From Kutzneria buriramensis (GTDB taxonomy: Bacteria; Actinomycetota; Actinomycetes; Mycobacteriales; Pseudonocardiaceae), in assembly GCF_003387475.1 (NCBI RefSeq), contig NZ_QUNO01000021.1, positions 1 to 64,000 of the forward strand: a stretch of DNA of 64,000 bases, in the 5' to 3' direction. How positions within the stretch are numbered: the first letter of the stretch is position 1; every line of letters begins with the position of its first letter. Position numbers and translations under genes: made by a program. Positions 33,263-42,100 of this stretch are shown in pieces. Below the pieces are notes generated by a model. It did no database searches and was not told the origin of the DNA. It saw only the letters and a program-made list of their open reading frames with translations.

Positions 33263-34132
33263 GTGCTGACCGTTCCACGCCGATTCGTCGAGGCGACGAT
33301 CACCAGAGAGGGCGAGGCCGGCCGGCGGTGGATCGAGGCGCTCCCGGAGCTGGCGGCCGGTGTGTTGGCACGGTGGCAATGCGCCATGTCCGGACCCGTC
33401 ATGCATGGGTTCGTGGGCGTGGTGATCCCGGCGATCCGAGCTGACGGCCAAGAGGTGGTGCTGAAGCTGGGGTTCCCCGCCAACACCGCCGAGGCGGTGG
33501 CGCTGGCGGCGTGGAACGGCAACGGCGCGGCGCGGCTGCTGGCGAGCGACGACAGCGGCGCGATGTTGCTGGAAAGGCTGCAACCGCTGGAGAAGCCGGC
33601 GTCGATTGCGGAAATCGGTCGGCTCGCACGCCGGCTGGCGATCCCGGCGCCGAGAGGGCTGAACTCGCTGGCGGACAGGGCACGGGCGTGGATGGTGGAC
33701 GTCCCGAAGCACGCGGCACGGCTGGGCCACCCGCTGCCGAGCCGGGTGATCGACGCCTGCGTGGCGAACGTCCGCGACCTCGCGGTCGGTCAGCCCGACT
33801 CGCTCGTGCACGGGGATCTGCACCTCGGGAACGTCCTGCGCGGGGGCGAGGAACTGAAGGCGATCGACCCGAGCGGGCTGGCGGGCGATCCGGCCTACGA
33901 ACTGCTGCCCGTGCTGCGTGACGACTGGCCGGCGGTCATGGCCGAGGCCGACCCGCGCCGGGCAGTGGCGCGGCGGATCGCGGAGTTCGCGGAGGCGGCG
34001 GAGGTGGATCGGGAGCGCGTGCACCGGTGGACGCAGGCCAGGGCGGCGGAATCGGCTCTCTGGTCCCGTCAACTCGACGAGCCGGACGCGATCACGGAAC
34101 TCGTCGACACCATTGCGACGATGCTGGTCTGA
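33263..34132 (+). CDS. APH(6)/hydroxyurea phosphotransferase-like protein
   Basis: A 289-residue kinase-fold phosphotransferase of the streptomycin 6-phosphotransferase/hydroxyurea phosphotransferase branch. The catalytic loop HGDLHLGNVL with the catalytic Asp and Asn, and the following AIDPSGLAGDPAYELLP with the metal-binding Asp, are intact. An ATP-binding Lys lies in VVLKLGFP. Members inactivate aminoglycosides or hydroxyurea by phosphorylation, though many act on other small molecules. GTG start. The divergent TetR operator at 33222-33242 suggests induction by a ligand of the repressor. It is convergent with the glycosyltransferase gene (1-base gap). Confidence 0.82.
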   Translation: MLTVPRRFVEATITREGEAGRRWIEALPELAAGVLARWQCAMSGPVMHGFVGVVIPAIRADGQEVVLKLGFPANTAEAVALAAWNGNGAARLLASDDSGAMLLERLQPLEKPASIAEIGRLARRLAIPAPRGLNSLADRARAWMVDVPKHAARLGHPLPSRVIDACVANVRDLAVGQPDSLVHGDLHLGNVLRGGEELKAIDPSGLAGDPAYELLPVLRDDWPAVMAEADPRRAVARRIAEFAEAAEVDRERVHRWTQARAAESALWSRQLDEPDAITELVDTIATMLV

Positions 34133-34133
34133 C

Positions 34134-35402
34134 TCACCGATGGACGGGCCGGCCCGTGCTTGCCAGTTTCTCCAACAGGTTCGCGGCTTCGGTGGGGGCA
34201 TCGTGCCGACCGAGATCGGCGGCGAGGCGGGCGGCGGCGTCGGAATAGCGGTGGTCGGCAAGGACATTGCGCACGGCGGTGCGTAGGACGTCGGCGGAGG
34301 GGGCGTCGGTGGCGAGCCGGACGCCGGTGCCGGACCACGCGACGCGGGCGGCGATGTCGGGCTTTTCTTCGGTCACGCCGGCCACAACCATCGGCACCCC
34401 GTGCGACAGCGCCATCTGCACGCCGCCGTAACCGCCGTTGGTGACGAAGACACTGGCAAAGGGCATCACCGCCGCCAGCGGCACGTGCTGTTCAATGTGG
34501 ACGTTTCCGGGAAGTGTAGCCGGTAGTGTGAACTCGGCGCCGCCGGTGGCGATCACGGCGGCGACGTCCTCGCCGGACAAGGCCTCGACGGCGGCACCGA
34601 TCAGGTTGGCCCGAGCGTTGGCGACGGTGCTCAGGGCAACCAGAACCACCGGCCGCCCCGAACGAAGCTCCGGCAGCCAGGAGGCAGTGAAGGCCGGCGG
34701 TTCGGGCGTCAACGCCCCGATGAAATGCACCTGGGGCGGCAGGTCTCGCCGCGGGTACTCGAACGACTCGGCGGTGTCCTGCATGAACAGCCACGGCGAC
34801 ATGAACTCGTCGAACGGGGACCGGCGACGGCGCGGCAGCCCGAGGCCCTCGCGCACGTCGTCGAGGTGACGAGTGGTGTGTCCGAACAACCGGCGGTGCA
34901 CGGCGGTCAGCAGCCGGTCCCGCAACGGGAATCCCGGCGGCAGCCCGAGTCCCGGCGGCGGGGTGTCCCGGCTGTACGTGCCGAGACGGGTGGTGGCGAG
35001 CCGTGCGAACGGCGGCCCGCCGCGTTCGGACACCATCGGCGCAGCCATGATCAACATGTCGGCGAGCAGCACGTCGGCCGGGGACTCGGCGAGGATGGCT
35101 TCCATGTCTCGGATCCCGCCGGGCGCGGCGTCCACGAAGGCCCGTTCGAAGTAGAGCCGGAGCCGCCCCAGCCGCGAGGCCGTACGCAACTCCGGCACCA
35201 GATCCACCAAGCCCACGCGCGTGAAGTCGACGGCGTGCGTGATCGGATGGAACCGCGCGCCGCTGGCCTCGACGTCCGCACGCAGGCCGACGCCGGTGTA
35301 CCAGTGCACATCGTGGCCCCGGTCGACCAGGCTGCGGACGACCAGCGCCATCGGCGTCGTATGCCCCACAACGGGCGTCGAGGCCACCAGAAACCGGGCC
35401 AT
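34134..35402 (-). CDS. Macrolide-type (MGT/UGT family) glycosyltransferase
   Basis: A 422-residue GT1-family glycosyltransferase. The N-terminal acceptor domain begins FLVASTPVVGHTTPM, and the C-terminal nucleotide-sugar domain has the family's NGGYGGVQMALSHGVPMVV with the sugar-donor loop. The nearest functional groups are macrolide glycosyltransferases used in self-resistance (MGT, OleD-like) and natural-product decoration. ATG at 35402 follows TTGGAGCT, a good ribosome-binding site. The methyltransferase gene lies 50 bases upstream on the same strand, so the two may be co-transcribed. Acceptor unknown. Confidence 0.9.
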   Translation of the reverse strand: MARFLVASTPVVGHTTPMALVVRSLVDRGHDVHWYTGVGLRADVEASGARFHPITHAVDFTRVGLVDLVPELRTASRLGRLRLYFERAFVDAAPGGIRDMEAILAESPADVLLADMLIMAAPMVSERGGPPFARLATTRLGTYSRDTPPPGLGLPPGFPLRDRLLTAVHRRLFGHTTRHLDDVREGLGLPRRRRSPFDEFMSPWLFMQDTAESFEYPRRDLPPQVHFIGALTPEPPAFTASWLPELRSGRPVVLVALSTVANARANLIGAAVEALSGEDVAAVIATGGAEFTLPATLPGNVHIEQHVPLAAVMPFASVFVTNGGYGGVQMALSHGVPMVVAGVTEEKPDIAARVAWSGTGVRLATDAPSADVLRTAVRNVLADHRYSDAAARLAADLGRHDAPTEAANLLEKLASTGRPVHR

Positions 35403-35452
35403 AGCTCCAAGACGATACGAGCCGTCGCCCGCGATGTCCTGCCCGAAAGGGC

Positions 35453-36448
35453 TCAGCCGGGCCGGCGCGTGATCACCAGCCGGCCGAAGTCGGTGGTGGC
35501 GACGCGCACCGGCTCGAACCCCGCGGCCACGGCCTCCGCGGACAGCTCCTCGGCGGTCGGCCCGAACGGCACACCGAGGCCACGGAAGGTCAGGCGCCGC
35601 ACCAGGTACGCGGCGCGGCCCTCGTCGGCCGGCTCGACCTCCATCTCCTGCGCGAACAGCAGCCCGCCGGGCTTGAGCGCCCGCCGGATCACCGCCAGCG
35701 TCGCCGCCCGCGACGACTCCGGGAAAAACGGCTGGGCCCAGAAAGCGCCGCCGAACTCGTCCAGCTCCGGCAGGTCCCGGGCGTCCATCCGACGGATCTC
35801 CACCCGGTCGGCCACGCCCAGCGCCGCCGCGCGCCGCGCGGCCTCGGCAGCAACCGCCGGCACCAGCTCGACCGCGACGGTGCGCATCTCCGGCACCAGC
35901 GACGCGAACGTCAGGCTCGCGCACGCCACGCCGCAGCCGACGTCGAGCCACCGGCCGCGCACCCGCTCGGCCAGCTCGGGCACCTGGTCGAGCAGCTGCT
36001 GGTACACCGCCTTGCTGACGTCGGTGGTCCGGCCGCCGACCGCGTTGGCGATCACCAGCGCCTCGTCCTCGGTCAACGCCAGGGGCGCGGGATCGGCGAC
36101 CGCGTCCCGGATCAGCCGGGCGTCGAGGACCGTCTCCGCGAGCTTGTCGGCGAGCGGCACCCACGAGTCCGCTGCCGTGTACGCCTCGAACGGCGCGGTG
36201 AGCCGGACCTTGCCGTCGGCCTGTTCGACGACGCCGTGCCCTTCCAGCGCGGCCAGCACGTCCGCCACGCGGGCGGCCGGCAGGCCGGCGAACTCCGCCA
36301 GCTCGTCGACCGTCCGCGGCGCGGCGAGGAAACGCGTCCATCCCTTCTCCTGAATCGCGCCCAGCAGCGTCAGGAATTGCGCGCCGGCCCGGGCGCCCTC
36401 CACCTGTTGTCGGGCCTGCATCGCCAGTGCGAACCGTTCGAGTGCCAC
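35453..36448 (-). CDS. SAM-dependent class I methyltransferase with N-terminal winged-helix
   Basis: A 331-residue methyltransferase. The first 100 residues form a winged-helix-like dimerisation domain (PRTVDELAEFAGLPAARVADV) as in small-molecule O-methyltransferases and the UbiE/rSAM-associated type. The SAM-binding core has motif I WLDVGCGVACASL, an acidic end of strand 2 in VAVELVP, and LKPGGLLFAQEMEVE. Substrate unknown. It is upstream of and probably co-transcribed with the glycosyltransferase gene, consistent with a small-molecule tailoring or resistance pair. Confidence 0.88.
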   Translation of the reverse strand: MALERFALAMQARQQVEGARAGAQFLTLLGAIQEKGWTRFLAAPRTVDELAEFAGLPAARVADVLAALEGHGVVEQADGKVRLTAPFEAYTAADSWVPLADKLAETVLDARLIRDAVADPAPLALTEDEALVIANAVGGRTTDVSKAVYQQLLDQVPELAERVRGRWLDVGCGVACASLTFASLVPEMRTVAVELVPAVAAEAARRAAALGVADRVEIRRMDARDLPELDEFGGAFWAQPFFPESSRAATLAVIRRALKPGGLLFAQEMEVEPADEGRAAYLVRRLTFRGLGVPFGPTAEELSAEAVAAGFEPVRVATTDFGRLVITRRPG

Positions 36449-36556
36449 CGCGCGCCTTTCGTCCGAGGACTACTCATCGCGAATCTATCCACGAAAGGCA
36501 GTGGTTGCACACAGGGCGACCATGCCGAAGCGCTTGTTCTTCACGATTTACCCCTT

Positions 36557-36591
36557 CGTCCGGGGCGGCGCCCTGCGCGCCGCCCCGGACG
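36557..36591. terminator. Hairpin terminator after the beta-helix gene
   Basis: A perfect 14-bp stem, CGTCCGGGGCGGCG (36557-36570) with CGCCGCCCCGGACG (36578-36591), and a 7-base loop. It lies about 70 bases beyond the stop of the minus-strand beta-helix gene, before the promoter of the methyltransferase gene. No T-tract. Confidence 0.75.
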
Positions 36592-36658
36592 GGTCTACCG
36601 CCACCGGAGTGTTCGGTGTCGCTCCGCGGCCGTCCGTACAAGCGGTCGCGAACAATCG

Positions 36659-39235
36659 CTAGGGATAGTCGGTGACGGTGGAGGGAACCGTCGCCGTGCC
36701 GACGGTCGGCGGCCCGGTGTTGTTGACGACGTGGTTGTACTCGCCGTTGCCGCCCAGCGACACCACGGTCAGGTCATGCATCCGGACGCCCGCGGTGTCG
36801 GGCACCTCGAAGCCGTGGTCCTGGCGGATGGTGGTGTCGGCGGTGTAGTTGCAGTAGCTGCCCAGCCCCCACCCCTCGTGGCTGGTCACCGGGTTCTCCA
36901 CCTTGTACGCCGCGAAGCCCAGCGTGCTCCCGTTCTGCACGGCGGCCTGGTTGGGCGCGTCGTACGCCTTCTCGTTCTGGAAGAAGATCGTCCGGCCGCC
37001 GTTGCCGAACCAGTCGACGTCGTATTTCTTGAAGTGCTCGCTGAACAAGCCGGTGGCCAGCACGTTGTTCCCACGCACCACAAGGCCGTAATCGGCGGGA
37101 TTCTTGTCCCAGCCGACGCCGTCGCTGTTGGCGCTGTCGCCGTGGTCGGCCCGCCACAGCCACGTGTGGTCGACGACGGTGTCGTTGCTGTCGATCTCCA
37201 TCGCGGTGCCGGCGGCCGCGCGGACGTCGCCGCCGATGCGCGCGTAGACGTCCTGGAGCACGATCGGATCGGCGGCGTGGCTCACGGTCGAGCCGGCGGC
37301 GCCGACCTGGATGAGCTGCGGTGACGACACCGGGCCGGCGTCGAACAGCAGCCCGGCGACGCGCACGCCGTCGACATCGGCGACCCGCAGCGGCACGACT
37401 CCGTTGTCCGGCACGATGGTCGCCTCGCCCAGGCCCAGCACGACGGTGTCCGGCCGGGTCACCGTGATCGTCTGGTCGACGTGGTAGATGCCGGGCGTGA
37501 ACAACAGGTTGAGGCCCTGCGCCAGTGCGGCGTTGATCGTCGCGGCGGTCGCGCCGGCCTTGACGACGTAGAATCGGCTCAGCGGCAGGGAAGTGCCGGG
37601 CGTGTGCCCGTTCGCCCACGACACGCCACGGGCGTCGGTCCGCTTGGACGGCACGAACACCGCGTAGCCGCCGGTGTTGTCCAGGTACAGGTACGGCTTC
37701 TCGACGGAGATCGGCGTGGTGTCCAGGGTGGTGTACGTGGGGTTGGGGAAGCCCTGCGCGGGCGCGCCCTGCACGCCGGAGAACACCTGGTTCCACACGC
37801 CGTTGGTCCAGCCGCCGATCTCGCTGTCCCGGGTGTAGTACTGCTGCTGCGAGTAGTTGCCGACGGCGCCGGAGATCCGGCTGTCGGCGATGTAGCCGCC
37901 GCTGGCCCAGCCGTAGCTGGCGGAGTCCAGGTTCATCCCGCCGCGCACGCCCATCCGGCGGAACGGCGCGGCCTGCGCGACGGCCCAGCGGTCGGTGCCG
38001 CTGACCGGGTTGAGCTCCATGTTCTCCGCGGAGCGCCAGAAGTTCTGGGTCGCGTTGCCGGCGTTCCAGCCGGCGTCGACGGTGATGTCGCCGTTGATGT
38101 CGACGGCGTCTGGGTCCCGGCCGAGGCCGGAGATCGAGGTGTAGAAGCCGATCTGGGCGTTGATGTTGTCGTACGTCCCCGGCTTGAGCAGGATCTGGTA
38201 GCGCCCGCTGCCGAACTGGGCCTTCTCCTGCTGCTGGAACAGAGCATCCAGTTGGCCCTGGAGGTTCGGCGTGTTCGGGTCGAATATCAGCACGTTCGGG
38301 CCGAGGTCGCCGCCGCCCTGGATCGGGCCGGTGGAGCCGGTGGTGTGGACCTGGAACTCCCACAGCGAGTAGCCGTAGCCGGTGGCGCGTTGGGTGCCGT
38401 AGAGCCGGATGTAGCGACCAGTGCCGTTGACGGCAACGGTTTCTGTGCCGCCGGCTCCGGTGGTCGTCGAGTAGGCGGTGGTCCAGGTGGCGCCGTCGGT
38501 GGAGAGTTGGATCTGGTACGCCTTGGCGTACGCGGTTTCCCATTGCAGGACGACCTGGCAGACGGTCATCGCCGAGCCGAGGTCGACCTGGAGCCACTGT
38601 GGATCCGAGGCGGCGCTGGACCAGCGGGTGGTCGTGTCGCCGTCGACGGCTGCCGACGCCGGCGTGCCGCCGTTCTCCTGGCTGGACGCAGTCGCCGGCC
38701 GGGCCTTCGCGGCGTTGTCGGTGCCGCAGCCCGAGCCGCCGCCGGTGCCGTAGACCTGGAACTCGAACACCGAGTAGCCGTAGCCGGTGGCGCGCTGGGT
38801 GCCGTAGAGCCGGACGTACCGCGCGTTTCCGCTCACGGCAAGGGTTTCCGTGCCGCCGGCGCCAGCACCCGTTGAATACGCGGTGGTCCAGGTCGTGCCG
38901 TCGGTGGAGAGCTGGATCTGGTACGTCCTGGCGTACGCGGCCTCCCACTGCACGACGACCTGGCCGATCGCGTCGACCGCGCCCAGGTCGACCTGGAGCC
39001 ACTGCGGGTCCGCGAACCCGCTGGACCACCGGGTGCCCGGGTTGCCGTCGACCGCCGCCGACGGCGGAGTGCCGGCGTTCTCCTGACTGGACGCCGTGGC
39101 CGGTTTGCCCTGGGACAGCAGGCCGCCGGCGGCGTGGGCGGCGCCGGCCGACGCCACCAGCGTCAGACCGACCAGCAACGACATGAGCAGTGCACCGACT
39201 CTGCCACGCGGCCGGGGCCGCGACGGGACACGCAT
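36659..39235 (-). CDS. Secreted protein with two discoidin (F5/8 type C) domains and a right-handed beta-helix
   Basis: An 858-residue exported protein. The signal peptide has an Arg-rich start, a hydrophobic core and an AHAA cleavage region near residue 36. Two F5/8 type C/CBM32-like domains follow (about 40-165 and 175-300), closely similar to each other (both hold QLSTDGTTWTTAYST-like and RLYGTQRATGYGYS segments), so a recent duplication is likely. The remaining 550 residues look like a beta-helix of pectate-lyase or GH55/GH87 style, with VSSPQLIQVGAAGSTVSHA and GGRTIFFQNEKAYDAPNQ. It probably binds and cleaves a polysaccharide; the glycosidase family is uncertain. Two LacI-type palindromes lie upstream. 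Confidence 0.82.
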   Translation of the reverse strand: MRVPSRPRPRGRVGALLMSLLVGLTLVASAGAAHAAGGLLSQGKPATASSQENAGTPPSAAVDGNPGTRWSSGFADPQWLQVDLGAVDAIGQVVVQWEAAYARTYQIQLSTDGTTWTTAYSTGAGAGGTETLAVSGNARYVRLYGTQRATGYGYSVFEFQVYGTGGGSGCGTDNAAKARPATASSQENGGTPASAAVDGDTTTRWSSAASDPQWLQVDLGSAMTVCQVVLQWETAYAKAYQIQLSTDGATWTTAYSTTTGAGGTETVAVNGTGRYIRLYGTQRATGYGYSLWEFQVHTTGSTGPIQGGGDLGPNVLIFDPNTPNLQGQLDALFQQQEKAQFGSGRYQILLKPGTYDNINAQIGFYTSISGLGRDPDAVDINGDITVDAGWNAGNATQNFWRSAENMELNPVSGTDRWAVAQAAPFRRMGVRGGMNLDSASYGWASGGYIADSRISGAVGNYSQQQYYTRDSEIGGWTNGVWNQVFSGVQGAPAQGFPNPTYTTLDTTPISVEKPYLYLDNTGGYAVFVPSKRTDARGVSWANGHTPGTSLPLSRFYVVKAGATAATINAALAQGLNLLFTPGIYHVDQTITVTRPDTVVLGLGEATIVPDNGVVPLRVADVDGVRVAGLLFDAGPVSSPQLIQVGAAGSTVSHAADPIVLQDVYARIGGDVRAAAGTAMEIDSNDTVVDHTWLWRADHGDSANSDGVGWDKNPADYGLVVRGNNVLATGLFSEHFKKYDVDWFGNGGRTIFFQNEKAYDAPNQAAVQNGSTLGFAAYKVENPVTSHEGWGLGSYCNYTADTTIRQDHGFEVPDTAGVRMHDLTVVSLGGNGEYNHVVNNTGPPTVGTATVPSTVTDYP

Positions 39236-39292
39236 GGGGACGCTCCTCGGGACGGGGAACTGGGAACGGTGCGCCCGGCGGATTCCGAGTTC

Positions 39293-39306
39293 GGAGAGCG
39301 CTCTCC
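39293..39306. promoter_or_regulatory. LacI-family operator palindrome, proximal
   Basis: Perfect palindrome GGAGAGCGCTCTCC, 58 bases upstream of the beta-helix gene start. It resembles the CebR-type operators of actinobacteria (a GAGCGCTC core) that control polysaccharide-utilisation genes. The cognate LacI-family regulator is not in the window. Confidence 0.75.
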
Positions 39307-39396
39307 CAAACGAGGATCCATCGCCGTCGAAGCGCTGTCAATGGCGTCGCCGAAGCCGTCGAAAAGGACCAAACAGCCAACCGAAACGCATTGACA

Positions 39397-39408
39397 GAGA
39401 GCGCTCTC
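39397..39408. promoter_or_regulatory. LacI-family operator palindrome, distal
   Basis: Perfect palindrome GAGAGCGCTCTC, preceded by TTGACA. Its centre lies 103 bases from that of the proximal site, close to ten helical turns, so cooperative binding or a repression loop is possible. Confidence 0.72.
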
Positions 39409-39608
39409 CAACCGGCGGTATGCGTGCCCGTGAATGACTGCTCCGGACGGGGGATATCGGGAACACTCTAGGTGTCCTTCCTTCGCCTCCGTTTGATCAC
39501 GATCCAGGTACGGTGGGCACCCACGGCGGCCGGGCGGCGGCGGGGGGTGACATCCTCGACGGTGCGCCTCGACGGTCGCGATGACCAGGAAGAAGGAAGG
39601 CTCGTTAG

Positions 39609-39992
39609 GTGGTTCCACAGGACCTCAGGTACACCCGTGAGCACGAGTGGGTGCAGGTGACGGCGCCGGGCACGGTGCGTATCGGCATCACCGGCTACGC
39701 CCAGCAGCAGCTCGGCGACGTGGTGTTCGTCCAACTGCCCGATCTCGGCGCGCGCGTCGCCGCCGGTCAGACGCTGGGCGAGGTGGAGTCCACCAAGAGC
39801 GTGTCCGACATCTACGCGCCGCTCGCCGGCGCGGTGAGCGGCCGCAACGACGAGCTGGACGGCGCCCCGGACCTCATCAACGCCGACCCGTACGGCGAGG
39901 GCTGGCTGGTGGAGCTGGCGATCGACGACCCCGCCGCGGTCGACGCGCTGCTGTCCCCGGCCGACTACACGGAACTCACGGAGCAGGGCTGA
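39609..39992 (+). CDS. gcvH: Glycine cleavage system H protein
   Basis: A 127-residue lipoyl-carrier protein. The lipoylation site is Lys63 in ESTKSVSDIYAP; LRYTREHEWV and DPYGEGWLVEL are the family ends. It shuttles the aminomethyl group from GcvP to GcvT and NADH-linked GcvL. GTG start after AGGAAGGCTCG. The TGA is 2 bases into the start of an in-frame extension of garA. This is the first gene of the conserved actinobacterial gcvH-garA-ftsR block, as in Mycobacterium tuberculosis. Confidence 0.96.
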   Translation: MVPQDLRYTREHEWVQVTAPGTVRIGITGYAQQQLGDVVFVQLPDLGARVAAGQTLGEVESTKSVSDIYAPLAGAVSGRNDELDGAPDLINADPYGEGWLVELAIDDPAAVDALLSPADYTELTEQG

Positions 39993-40105
39993 TGTCGATC
40001 TTCCAGAAGCTCTTCGGCTGGTTGGGGAGCCGCCAGGGGCGCGATCAGTCCAGCACGGTAGGTTTGAGCGGTCCCGAAGGATCCACCAGCAGGAGGCGAG
40101 CTCAG

Positions 40106-40570
40106 GTGAGCACGAACGACGGGCCCGGTGTTCCGCCGGAGCAGTCCCCGGAGCGGACCACTGTCTTCCGCGCCGACTTCCTCACCGACGCCGAGGGTGT
40201 CGGGGCTCCCGTCCAGGAGCCGGCCGTCGCCGGTGTCGACGCACTGCCCGCCGGGTCCGCCCTGCTGGTGGTCAAGCGCGGCCCCAACGCCGGTTCGCGG
40301 TTCCTGCTCGACCAGGACACCACCAGCGCGGGCCGGCACCCCGACAGCGACATCTTCCTCGACGACGTCACGGTCTCCCGCCGGCACGCCGAGTTCCGGC
40401 GGGAGGGCGGCGAGTTCGTGGTGATCGACGTGGGCAGCCTCAACGGCACCTACGTCAACCGCGAGCCCGTCGACCAGGCCGTGCTGGCCAACGGCGACGA
40501 GGTGCAGATCGGCAAGTTCCGCCTGGTGTTCCTCACCGGCCCGGGATCCGGGGGCCAGGGGGGCCAGTGA
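40106..40570 (+). CDS. garA: FHA-domain protein GarA
   Basis: A 154-residue regulator of 2-oxoglutarate metabolism (GarA/OdhI). The N-terminal TTVFRADF holds the twin Thr that are phosphorylated by PknB/PknG in relatives. The FHA domain (residues about 55-145) is nearly identical to the mycobacterial form, with AGRHPDSDIFLDDVTVSRRH and VGSLNGTYVNREPVDQAVL. The GTG at 40106 is preceded by AGGAGG. The frame is open to an ATG at 39992 that overlaps the gcvH stop, giving a possible 38-residue N-terminal extension with an amphipathic SIFQKLFGWLG start. GarA inhibits 2-oxoglutarate dehydrogenase and glutamate dehydrogenase when unphosphorylated. Confidence 0.93.
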   Translation: MSTNDGPGVPPEQSPERTTVFRADFLTDAEGVGAPVQEPAVAGVDALPAGSALLVVKRGPNAGSRFLLDQDTTSAGRHPDSDIFLDDVTVSRRHAEFRREGGEFVVIDVGSLNGTYVNREPVDQAVLANGDEVQIGKFRLVFLTGPGSGGQGGQ

Positions 40571-41274
40571 CGTCGGCCGGGCGGCCACAGCGCGAGGGGT
40601 TGAGCATCGGGGCGGTGCTGGCGCAGCTGCGCCCCGAGTTCCCGGACGTGACCATCTCCAAGATCCGGTTCCTCGAGTCGGAGGGCCTGCTGCGCCCGGC
40701 GCGCACGCCGTCGGGCTACCGGCAGTTCACACAGGTGGACGTGGACCGGCTCCGTTACGTGCTGGCCGCCCAGCGCGATCACTACCTGCCGCTGAAGGTG
40801 ATCAAGCAGCAGCTCGACGCGGCATCCGACCCCGACCAGCCGGCACGCGCGCTGGTCGGGGTCGATCGCTTACCCACGCCAGAGGACTTCGCCGCCGGGC
40901 ACGAGGTGCGGATGACCCGTGAGGAACTCTTCGCCGAGACCGGCATCGATCAGCGGCTGCTGACCGAACTGGAGAACTACGGCCTGGTCCGGTCGGGCGC
41001 GGCCGGCTTCTACGACTCCGACGCCATGCTGGTCGCCCGCATCGTGGTGGCCATGGGGGAGTTCGGCATCGAGCCCCGCCACCTGCGCACCTTCAAGGTG
41101 TCCGCGGACCGCGAGGTGGGGCTGCTGCACCAGATCGTCGGGCCGATGTACCGGCAGCGCGACCCGGACGCCCGGGAGCGCGCCGACGAGATCGTCCGGG
41201 AACTGGCGTCGCTCTCGGTTGCGCTGCATACACTTCTGGTCAAGACCGGGCTCCGGGGCGTGGCGGGCGGGTGA
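40567..41274 (+). CDS. ftsR: MerR-family regulator FtsR-like
   Basis: A 235-residue MerR-type protein, orthologous in position and sequence to Rv1828 and FtsR of Corynebacterium. The first helix-turn-helix is GLSIGAVLAQLRPEFPDVTI, and the RFLESEGLLRPARTPSGYRQ wing is textbook MerR. A C-terminal domain begins about TREELFAETGID. FtsR activates the division gene ftsZ and related targets in relatives. The GTG overlaps the garA stop by 4 bases, so the two are coupled. Confidence 0.93.
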   Translation: MTSAGRPQREGLSIGAVLAQLRPEFPDVTISKIRFLESEGLLRPARTPSGYRQFTQVDVDRLRYVLAAQRDHYLPLKVIKQQLDAASDPDQPARALVGVDRLPTPEDFAAGHEVRMTREELFAETGIDQRLLTELENYGLVRSGAAGFYDSDAMLVARIVVAMGEFGIEPRHLRTFKVSADREVGLLHQIVGPMYRQRDPDARERADEIVRELASLSVALHTLLVKTGLRGVAGG

Positions 41275-41397
41275 TCTTGCCGACGTGGCCGCCCCGAGCG
41301 TCGTGCCCGCATGGCGGGTAGCGTTGACGGAGTCCGTGGGGGATCCTCGTAGGTGCGGGGACGCCGAGGTTCAGCCCGCTGAGGGAGGCGATACCCG

Positions 41398-41871
41398 ATG
41401 AGCGAGATGCGCGTCGTCGGAGTCCGGGTCGAGCTGCCCGCGAACAGCCCGATCCTGTTGCTGCGCGAGACCGATGGGGACCGCTACCTGCCGATCTGGA
41501 TCGGGAACGCGGAGGCCACCGCCATCGCCATCGAGCAGCAGGGCGTGCGGCCGGCCCGGCCGCTGACCCATGACCTGCTCAAAGAGGTGATCGCCGCCCT
41601 CGGTCGGGAGCTGACCCAGGTCCGCATCACCGACCTCCAGGAAGGCACCTACTTCGCCGAGCTCGTGTTCGACGGCGGCATCAAGGTGTCCGCCCGCCCC
41701 AGCGACTCGGTCGCGCTGGCGCTGCGCGCCGGCGTGCCCATCCACGCCGAGGAATCCGTGCTGGCCGAGGCCGGCCTCGTCATTCCCGACGAGCAGGAGG
41801 ACGAGGTCGAGAAGTTCCGCGAGTTCCTCGACTCGGTGTCGCCCGAGGACTTCCGCGGAGCGGAACAGTAA
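41398..41871 (+). CDS. Bifunctional nuclease family protein (DUF151)
   Basis: A 157-residue protein of the DUF151/bifunctional nuclease family, with MRVVGVRVELPANSPILLL, LPIWIGNAEATAIAIEQQG, RPLTHDLLKEVI and ARPSDSVALALRAGVPI; these are the conserved blocks of the family. Function is poorly known; plant and bacterial members show RNase and DNase activity. It sits in its conserved place (as Rv1829) between ftsR and the second merR gene. ATG follows GAGGGAGGCG. It is not overlapping ftsR (123-base gap) so may have its own promoter. Confidence 0.92.
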   Translation: MSEMRVVGVRVELPANSPILLLRETDGDRYLPIWIGNAEATAIAIEQQGVRPARPLTHDLLKEVIAALGRELTQVRITDLQEGTYFAELVFDGGIKVSARPSDSVALALRAGVPIHAEESVLAEAGLVIPDEQEDEVEKFREFLDSVSPEDFRGAEQ

Positions 41872-42100
41872 CATTCGCCGCGTTCCGCGGCGGGCGAGGC
41901 CGCTCGTGACCGGTGCCTCGCCCTTGCGGCATTTCGAACGCCGCATCGGCTCGGTGGTGGGTTGCGTCGGGTGGCGGCGATCGAAATGCCGCGACCGTGC
42001 GAAGCACCGGCGCGGCCTCGCAGGGTTGCCGGCGCGTCCGGGGTTCGGAACCGACTTTCGTAGGGCGGCGGGGTCACGGGCCAGGCTCTAGCCTGTCCCG

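Larger units (their letters stand above)
39236..39608. other. Divergent intergenic region between the beta-helix gene and gcvH
   Basis: 373 bases with no gene. It carries two GAGAGCGCTCTC palindromes (39293-39306 and 39397-39408) controlling the leftward beta-helix gene, and near 39594 the purine-rich GGAAGG preceding gcvH. I see no other structure. Confidence 0.6.

Noticed and set aside
34134-36341. A single 735-residue glycosyltransferase-methyltransferase
   Set aside because: The upstream half is out of frame with the methyltransferase gene and is a shadow; the glycosyltransferase has its own start with a good ribosome-binding site at 35402.
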